Assembly: GCF_018252635.1 (NCBI RefSeq)
Contig: NZ_JAGTXM010000001.1
Coordinates: 868,122-932,121, forward strand
Length of the DNA: 64,000 nucleotides
Reading direction: 5' to 3'
Source of the DNA: Citrobacter amalonaticus
GTDB lineage: Bacteria; Pseudomonadota; Gammaproteobacteria; Enterobacterales; Enterobacteriaceae
A program made the translations under genes and the position numbers. The notes below the pieces were generated by a model. The model saw only the letters and a list, made by a program, of their open reading frames with translations. It did no database searches and was not told the origin of the DNA. This document shows, in pieces, positions 59,301-64,000 of this stretch. Each line of letters begins with the position of its first letter. Positions within the stretch are counted from its first letter, which is position 1.

Positions 59301-62300
59301 CCGGTTGCGTCGGTGGAGTGAGATCGACAGTGATGTTAACCACGGCGGACGTTTTGCTGCCGTCCACGCTATCGACAACCTGGAAGGTGTGCTGGCCTTC
59401 GCCTAACTCGGCGGCGGACGTCCAGCTCCAGTTGCCGTTTCCATCAACCTGAACGTTCGATGCGACAACGAAGCCATCGACCAGAATGTTAACCGTCGAA
59501 TTCGGCGTGGAGAAACCGCGCAGCCCCGGCTGTGTATCGTCGGTGGTTTGCCCGCTCTTCAGAGAGCCCTGAACGCTACCGGTATCATCAACGATGGCGC
59601 TGATAACCGGTAGCCCGGTGCCAGAACCGTTAAAGTTGGTGGGAGCGCTGTTGTTTCCGGCGGCATCCTCCGCCGTGGCGGTCAGCGTATTGAGTCCCGT
59701 CTGCGCTGGCGTGACCTGAATCTGGAACGTGCCGTCTGTCGCCACGCCTGACCCGATCACATTGCCGTCGGTGTCGCGGATCGTCACCGTGCTGCCGGTT
59801 TCCGCCGTGCCGCTGACCGTTGCGCCATCGGCAGAGATCGTCACCTCTTCCGGGGCCGCCGGTTTAGTCAGGTCGACGTTCAGCGAGATGGCGTCAGAAG
59901 GGGGGCTGATATTCCCTGCCGGATCGGTGGCGGTTGCCGTCAATGTATAATTGCCTTCGGTGAGCGGCGAATCCGGAACGATCGTCCAGTTTCCCTCAGG
60001 ATCGACTTCGGCGGTGCCGATAACCGTGCTGCCATTCGACAGGATGATAGTACTGCCGGGTTCGCCGGTGCCGCTAATGGGCAACTCAGCCTGATTGGTA
60101 ACGGCCGGATTGCCCGGCGAGGTGATAAACGGCGCGTCGGGCGCCTGGGTATCAATGGTGATGCCAATCGCGTCCGACGGCTGACTGGTGTTACCTGCGG
60201 CATCTTTTGCCGTTACGGTAAAGCTGTAGTTACCTTCAACCAGTTCGCTATCCGGGGTGAAGCTCCAGACGCCATCTATAACTTCGGCAGTACCAATTGG
60301 CACACCGTTATTCAGAATGGTGACAATGCTGCCCGTATCACCCGTCCCACTCAGGGTTGGGGTGGTATCGTTGGTCTGCCCACCATCGCTCAATGGCCCG
60401 CCGTCATCGTTGACGGTCAGCGTTGGCGTACCGGGGGCCTGGGTATCAACACGCACAATGCGATCCGGCGACGTGCTGCTGTTACCGGCCGGATCGGTCG
60501 CGGTCACCTGGATGATATGATCGCCCGTTGATAGCGGAACCGTAGGTTGGAAGCTCCAGTTCCCGGCATTGTCGATAACCAATGGCGACTGTTCAACGCC
60601 GTCGAGAGTAATGGTTATGGTGTCGCCTGGCGTACCGCTTCCGCTCAGCAGTGGTCGCGTGTCATCGGTATACTGGCCGTTATCGAGTGTCCCGGTCTGA
60701 CTGCCGACGCGGTCAGTGACGGTCAGGTTGGGCACGGCGGGTGGGGTGGTATCCACCAGAATACCGATCGGCGCGGAAGGTTCGCTGACATTGCCCGCCG
60801 GATCGGTGCTGGTGAGGGTAAAGACATGGTCACCTTCATCAAGGGCATTTGACGTGTAGCTCCAGGTGCCGTTAGTCACCGTGACGGTGGTAACCAGATC
60901 GCCATTATCGTAAATGCTGATGACATCGCCATCTGTTCCCGTACCGCTCAGAACCGGCTGGGTTTCCCGGGTCGCCTGGCCGTCGGTGAGAGGGGTATTT
61001 GCGCCATCCGCCAGCGTCAGCGCAGGGATGTCGGGGGCAGTGGTATCCACCGTAATGGTAATGGGTGTGGATTTTTCGCTGGTGTTGCCCAGGGGATCGC
61101 TTGCGGTGACGCTCAGCGTGTGCTCACCTTCGCCCAGCGCGGGAGTTGGAGTAAAGCTCCAGCTACCGTTTTCCGCGACTTTTGTCGTGCCAACGATCGC
61201 CGAGCCGTCATATACCGTAATGGTGTCTCCGGCGGTGCCGATTCCGCTTAACACCGGCTGCGTTGCGTCGGTTACGTCATTGTCCGTCAGTTCACCCACG
61301 TTACTGCCGGTGTTGTCAGTCAGGGTCACGACCGGAATGACGGGGGGTATGGTATCGACGGTAATCGTGATGGGGGCAGAAGGCGTGCTGGTTTGGTTTG
61401 CCGCGTCGGTTGCGGTGACGGTGAAGGTGTGGTCGCCGTCGCCCAGCACTGGTGTGGTGAGCGTCCAGTTGCCGTTGCTGTCCACGGTGGCGGTTCCCGC
61501 CAGCGGGGTACCCCCGTCCAGAATGGTGATGGTTGCGCCGGGTTCGCCGGTTCCGCTGAAGGTCAACTGATTGTCATCAGTGAGTTGTCCGTCATCCAGA
61601 CTGCCTTTCTGGGCACCCACATCATCTGCAATCGCACTGACGACGGGAGCCTCCGGTGCAGTGATGTCCGGAGCCTCGACCTCGTACGGTGAACTGGTAT
61701 TGCTCGCGGCATCTGTGGCGGTGACGCTCAGCGTTTCGCCGTTGGCCTGTGGCGGGTTAAGAGTAATCACCAGCGTGCCGTTTTCCGGGACCGGACCGGA
61801 TTCCGCCAGCGTATTGCCGTTACTGTCTTTAATCGTAATCGTACTGCCGGGTTCGGCGGTAGCGGTCAGGGTGGCGCCGTCTGCTGAAATAACCGCGCCG
61901 GGGGGCTGTGGGGCAGTGATATCCGGCGCAGTGACGTTGGCTGGCGTGCTGTTCTGATTCGCCGGATCGGTTACTGTTGCGGTGAGCGTTTCACCGTTAG
62001 TTTGTGGCGTATCCAGCGTGACGGTGAAGTTCCCGTCGCCATCGGTTTGACCCTGGCCGATCGGGTTACCGTCAGGATCGCGAATTGTCACCGTGCTGCC
62101 GGGTTCGGCAGTGCCAGTCACCGTCGTGCCATCATCAGAAACATCCAGGTTTCCGGCGGGCTGGGGTGGGGTGGTATCCGGGGCGAGTGTCGTCGCCGGA
62201 GGGCTGGTCAGATTCGCCGGATCCTTGACGATGGCGGTTAAAATTTCACCGTTGGTTTGCGGCGTATCCAGCGTGACGGTAAATGAGCCGTTGGGTTGTA

Positions 62301-64000
62301 CCAGCGCCGATCCCAGCGGCGTGTTGTCGCTGCCGTAAATGGTCACGGTTGTGCCGGGTTCGGCGGTCCCGGTTACCGTTGTCCCATCGTCAGACACATC
62401 CAGATTTCCTGCCGCCTGCGGTGAGGTAGTATCAGGCGCCGTGACATTGGCTGATGCGCTGTCATTTCCTGCCCTGTCTGTCGCAATTGCGGTCAACGCT
62501 TCACCGTTTACGAGGGCAGGATTGAGTGGAAAGCTAAATTTCCCTGTGCTGTCTGCTGTGGCGGTGCCGAGCGTGGCGCCGTTGCTGTCCTTGATGGTGA
62601 CAGTGCTACCGGCCTCTGCACTACCGGTCAGTACAGTTCCGTTTTGTGACACGAGCAGATTGGTGGGGGCAACGGGTGGCGTGGTATCGACGGTTACAGC
62701 GAACTCCACCGTATAGCCGCTGACGCCGTCCTGGGTGGTTTGCGTCGCCGTGTAATTGTGTAACCCTTCCGCGACATTACTCAGCGGATATGACCATGTG
62801 CCATCAGCGGCAATTGCGCTGCCGATAGCGGTCCCATTCTCAAAAATGGTGACCACTGCGCCGACTGACGCTGTTCCGGTCAGCGTTGGCGTTGTGTCTT
62901 TCGTAAACTGACCATTGCCTAACGTCACCGCGGTGGGTTGCGTATCATCAATGATACCGGTAATGGTGGGGGCGTCAGGAAAACCTGAGTCGGAACCGAA
63001 GAAGGAGGCCTCATCGCCTGCGTTACCCGCGGCGTCAGAAATATCAGCATACAGCTGTTCGGAATCAGTTTGCGCGGAGTTGAGGCGAACGGTAAACCGA
63101 CCGGTGTCATCAACCTGAACAGAGGCCAGGACGTTGTGTAAACTGTCGAAAATTGTGACGACGCAACCCGCTTCTGCGATCCCTGATACCCAAAGCCCAT
63201 CTTCAGAAACCGTTAAGCCGGAGACCTCATCCGGGGCAATGGTATCGACGGTAAAGGTGAAATCACCGGAGAGGGCGCTGGTATTACCATTTTCGTCCGT
63301 CGCGGTGGCGGTCAGTACATGTACGCCTTCAGAAAGCGGAAGGTCGGGTTTATAGCTCCAGTGACCCTGTTCATCGACGATGACGATGCCAATTTCCTGC
63401 CCATTGTCATAGAGGGTGATGAGGGTGCCTGCTTCACCGGTACCGGCAATCAAAGGCTGGCTGTCGTTGGTGGTCTGATTCTCCTGAATGACACCTGTGA
63501 TGGCGGAGACGGCATCCGTCGCGCTGGTAATTACAGGGGCCAGCGGTGGCGTGGGGTTTTCCCCGCCTGGCGGATTTGTGCCGTTATCACCGCCGCCATT
63601 GTCTCCTCCTCCGCTATTTCCGCTGCCATCCCCCGGCGTGCCGCCGTTGCCGGAGCCATCACCAGGATTGTTGTTGTCGTTATCATGATGGTTACTACCG
63701 CCACCTCCCGAAGATGCGATGGCCGCGATCCCTCCAGCGGCAACCGCACCACCCAGCACCCACGGCCAGATGGCCCCGCCTTCGTGAGATCCCCCGGCGG
63801 TAACCAGCAGATCGTCAATGGTTGAAATTTGTTCAAAATGCAGGCCGTTTTCCGGGTTTTCCACCCACCACAGCGCACCGTGACTGTCTTCCAGCACCAG
63901 TTGGCTGGCCCCCTGATCGTTCGTCATATAGAAATTTTTAACGGTCAGTTTTTCACCGGACGTAAAGGTGATTACCAGATCCTGATTCACGCGAGCCAGT
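53383..64000 (-). CDS. bapA: Giant BapA-like biofilm adhesin secreted by type I system (5' end outside window)
   Basis: At least 3,539 residues; the frame is open to the window edge, so the true start lies beyond 64000. Order: N-terminal BapA prefix (NQDLVITFTSGEKLTVKNFY), a hydrophobic glycine/alanine segment, and an N/D/G-rich linker (63541-63717). An array of Ig-like repeats follows (about 56040-63540), then VCBS-like domains (YGTLTINQDGSYSYAL; YGTLTIDANGNYTYTL; YGSLQIRADGSYTYTL), then a C-terminal type I secretion domain ending EQNHIVT. In Salmonella BapA is needed for biofilm and pellicle formation and is controlled with curli and cellulose. Possible LapG-type cleavage site would be near the N terminus. 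Confidence 0.93.
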   Translation of the reverse strand, partial: LARVNQDLVITFTSGEKLTVKNFYMTNDQGASQLVLEDSHGALWWVENPENGLHFEQISTIDDLLVTAGGSHEGGAIWPWVLGGAVAAGGIAAIASSGGGGSNHHDNDNNNPGDGSGNGGTPGDGSGNSGGGDNGGGDNGTNPPGGENPTPPLAPVITSATDAVSAITGVIQENQTTNDSQPLIAGTGEAGTLITLYDNGQEIGIVIVDEQGHWSYKPDLPLSEGVHVLTATATDENGNTSALSGDFTFTVDTIAPDEVSGLTVSEDGLWVSGIAEAGCVVTIFDSLHNVLASVQVDDTGRFTVRLNSAQTDSEQLYADISDAAGNAGDEASFFGSDSGFPDAPTITGIIDDTQPTAVTLGNGQFTKDTTPTLTGTASVGAVVTIFENGTAIGSAIAADGTWSYPLSNVAEGLHNYTATQTTQDGVSGYTVEFAVTVDTTPPVAPTNLLVSQNGTVLTGSAEAGSTVTIKDSNGATLGTATADSTGKFSFPLNPALVNGEALTAIATDRAGNDSASANVTAPDTTSPQAAGNLDVSDDGTTVTGTAEPGTTVTIYGSDNTPLGSALVQPNGSFTVTLDTPQTNGEILTAIVKDPANLTSPPATTLAPDTTPPQPAGNLDVSDDGTTVTGTAEPGSTVTIRDPDGNPIGQGQTDGDGNFTVTLDTPQTNGETLTATVTDPANQNSTPANVTAPDITAPQPPGAVISADGATLTATAEPGSTITIKDSNGNTLAESGPVPENGTLVITLNPPQANGETLSVTATDAASNTSSPYEVEAPDITAPEAPVVSAIADDVGAQKGSLDDGQLTDDNQLTFSGTGEPGATITILDGGTPLAGTATVDSNGNWTLTTPVLGDGDHTFTVTATDAANQTSTPSAPITITVDTIPPVIPVVTLTDNTGSNVGELTDNDVTDATQPVLSGIGTAGDTITVYDGSAIVGTTKVAENGSWSFTPTPALGEGEHTLSVTASDPLGNTSEKSTPITITVDTTAPDIPALTLADGANTPLTDGQATRETQPVLSGTGTDGDVISIYDNGDLVTTVTVTNGTWSYTSNALDEGDHVFTLTSTDPAGNVSEPSAPIGILVDTTPPAVPNLTVTDRVGSQTGTLDNGQYTDDTRPLLSGSGTPGDTITITLDGVEQSPLVIDNAGNWSFQPTVPLSTGDHIIQVTATDPAGNSSTSPDRIVRVDTQAPGTPTLTVNDDGGPLSDGGQTNDTTPTLSGTGDTGSIVTILNNGVPIGTAEVIDGVWSFTPDSELVEGNYSFTVTAKDAAGNTSQPSDAIGITIDTQAPDAPFITSPGNPAVTNQAELPISGTGEPGSTIILSNGSTVIGTAEVDPEGNWTIVPDSPLTEGNYTLTATATDPAGNISPPSDAISLNVDLTKPAAPEEVTISADGATVSGTAETGSTVTIRDTDGNVIGSGVATDGTFQIQVTPAQTGLNTLTATAEDAAGNNSAPTNFNGSGTGLPVISAIVDDTGSVQGSLKSGQTTDDTQPGLRGFSTPNSTVNILVDGFVVASNVQVDGNGNWSWTSAAELGEGQHTFQVVDSVDGSKTSAVVNITVDLTPPTQPAIGSVTDDVAPGTGTLTSGQTTNDTRPTLSGSGTNGETITIYDGDTPIGQVQVVNGAWSFTPPTGLGEGSHALTITATDAAGNTSVASEPFVVVVDTTPPVAPTIASAVDNSEPQTGAISNGGSTNDTTPAFTGSGEEGSTITVYDNGVKIGTTQVTNGSWSFTAPTLTTGSHAITVTATDAMGNVSAPSTAWTVNVDTTAPRVPVIQSVTDDTNPVTGVLANGQSTNDTQPGFQGTAEPGSTVTLYDGGLAVGSVVVGSDGIWSLSPDNPLSSGSHNLTVTATDAAGNESPSAAFSLTVDTQAPLAPVISSVTDDVTPNSGSLSNGQSTNDSRPTLAGTAEANSTVSIFDGTTLLGSVQTDGTGAWTFTPATALGNGSHTFNVTATDAAGNVSPGAAFTVVVDTVAPTAPAIVSVTDNVTPGTGALTSGQSTNDTRPIVAGTGEPGSTINVYDGNVLLGTALVTEGGSWSYRPDGLSQGSHTLRVTATDSAGNTGPASANFALTVDTVSPGAPIISSVTDDVGPVTGSLNSGQTTNDARPAFTGTGEPGTTINITDNGVPLASVTVEANGTWTFTPIGDLSQGNHSLTFTATDAAGNVGPSASFAITVDTTAPLAPVIVSVVDDSAPQTGNLSPNQSTNDTRPTLNGTAEPGTTLTFTDNGTVIGSLVVATDGNWTFTPTTALTNGAHTLAVTATDAAGNVGPAASFTVTVDTLAPNAPVITTILDDVSNITGTVGSGQSTNDTLPELRGTSEPGAFITLYDGATLLTPTPIQADANGAWSFTPTAALTEGLHTFTAKATDAAGNVSASSAASTIVVDTTPPGTPTNLAVITNGSHVTGTAEAGSTVTITSSNGTVLGTGVADGTTGSFNILINPAQVGGETLQVIAQDKAGNVGTSGSVIAPFSGLPGAPVIASLTDDVGSITGLVANGQATNDARPLLTGTGQPFSTITVYSDGVSIGSASVDAQGNWSLTPQANIADGTHVLTATATNTNGTSTLSSGYTVTVDTVTTAPTGTISSDGASISGTAEAGSTVTITLSTGVTVTTTANSSGNYTYTFDRKQTSGENISVSATDAVGNASTPTQVTAPTLPISASDNVENLELTSSATVTTEQLSDYGLLLVGALGNVANVLGNDTAAVEFTIQDGGSANLVIDASATGVVLSLLNTQEVAIQKYDAATNSWTTVIDTAQAQFANLLTLGSSGVTVNVSGLGEGTYRVLTYNTALLATGSYTALNVSVEETSAGTITTTTPQTGNVLNNDSAPQDTVVTTITNANGQSFTLGAGSNVIQGLYGTLTINQDGSYSYALNPNSPASVIGRTESFTYTINGGGNSASAKLVITLGNDAPPSSVTAVDNVATLPYDTHVEAINNGASSQGGFTVVNVSLGNVLDLGVLDKLSNPIIFDVEQGSTRTMTLQSSIGGVAVASSFDLYIYRFNDATQQFEQWRVEKNWLNAPLLGGQSNPLTLNLPGGEYLFLLNPAFGITALTGYTLNVLEDHVYSVDSLTTTTQGNVLSDDIAPVGTLVTQVNGVAIAATGTTTIVGTYGTLTIDANGNYTYTLKSGVGADGTKTPDSFIYTVKAPNGDTDTASLNIQPTARPLDAVNDVSDILLATAVQDTASYLDSTVGSASWGVLGRTGSGSGTFDVAAGTILKGAAIVFDVSTLVTLGNLTINWSILENGVVIRSGTVPVANITLGGATVTVNLNGLELDGGTYTLNFTGNNTLAGAATITPKITGTTVDLDNFETSGTHTVTGNIFDGSDSGGAMDQLNTVDTRLTITGFNGSTATLDPYSSATTTLQGHYGSLQIRADGSYTYTLNNGVALSSITAKETFTYTLNDTHGHTDTATLTVDIAPQVASTAQSDVLVGSVYGDTLIYNLLNASDATGGNGADTWKNFSLAQGDKIDIGDLLVGWNGQTATLGNYLNVSTSGSNTIISIDRDGTGSAWHSTQLVTLENVQTTLTELIEQNHIVT
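56040..63540 (-). repeat. Tandem Ig-like repeat array inside bapA
   Basis: Roughly 25 tandem protein repeats of about 85-105 residues. A long type has the frame TDD...G.L..GQ.TND..P.L.G.GEPG..I.IYDNG, DG.WSFTP..L..G.H.LTVTATDAAGN and VDTTAP. A shorter type, of about 85 residues, lies nearest the N terminus (NLDVSDDGTTVTGTAEPG). High identity between neighbours makes the array prone to recombination and to assembly errors. Confidence 0.9.

Noticed and set aside
56040-63540. Direct repeats considered as a CRISPR or tandem DNA element
   Set aside because: The repeats are about 300 bases, imperfect, and in one continuous reading frame with Ig-like protein periodicity.
53320-63825. Many plus-strand open frames of 60-314 codons opposite bapA
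   Set aside because: They are antisense products of the repeated, GC-rich adhesin sequence, with repetitive low-information translations and no ribosome-binding sites of note.

Overview
This window reads as a chromosomal segment of an Enterobacteriaceae species close to Escherichia, Salmonella and Citrobacter. A Citrobacter-like genome is my best guess, but the species is inferred, not proven. The backbone follows the E. coli order gshA-micA-luxS-emrBAR-ygaHZ-ygaY-proXWV-nrdFEIH-ygaM-ygaC-alaE-stpA-ygaPV-yqaE-csiR-gabPTD-lhgO-glaH. It then carries the tctABC/tctDE tricarboxylate locus and the ssrA-bapABCD arrangement known from Salmonella. Small intergenic repeats typical of enterobacteria (REP/BIME, one full-length ERIC) punctuate the operons.

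Region by region: 0-4.3 kb holds the end of gshA, the sigma-E-driven small RNA MicA, luxS, and the emrRAB drug-efflux operon. 4.3-10.7 kb holds the ygaZH exporter, an intact ygaY transporter and the proVWX glycine betaine/proline importer with its osmoregulated promoter. 10.7-16.5 kb holds the nrdHIEF class Ib ribonucleotide reductase operon with paired NrdR boxes, followed by an AhpD-like protein divergent from a MocR-type regulator. 16.5-20 kb holds stress-type small genes (ygaM, ygaC, alaE, stpA, ygaP, ygaV, yqaE). 20-27.3 kb is the glaH-lhgO-gabDTP-csiR operon for glutarate and GABA catabolism. 27.5-34.3 kb has a membrane-anchored alpha/beta hydrolase and the TctCBA importer with its TctDE two-component system. 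34.3-40.2 kb is an accessory stretch: a small secreted repeat protein, an autotransporter, a CSS/EAL cyclic-di-GMP phosphodiesterase, a DUF1482-type small protein and a decayed IS3-family transposase.

The most interesting part is 40.2-48.1 kb, a P4-like phage satellite inserted at the 3' end of ssrA (tmRNA). It keeps imperfect att repeats, an integrase with putative arm sites, a two-copy crr replication region with iterons, the helicase part of the alpha protein, psu (Rho inhibitor) and a cos site. A deletion has fused the tail of the delta activator to the middle of alpha, removing sid, the immunity region and the primase domain. In the psu/cos-to-integrase interval, where P4-like satellites are known to carry anti-phage modules, sit an SF1 helicase and a DUF2290-like protein. 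They overlap by four bases and are translationally linked to int. I interpret them as an anti-phage defence module of the helicase-DUF2290 kind. A second orphan cargo gene, a small membrane protein, lies between crr and alpha.

48.5-64 kb is a type I secretion operon (TolC-family outer membrane protein, ABC exporter, HlyD-family adaptor) that follows a giant BapA-like biofilm adhesin. The adhesin has more than 3,530 residues and its 5' end lies beyond the window.
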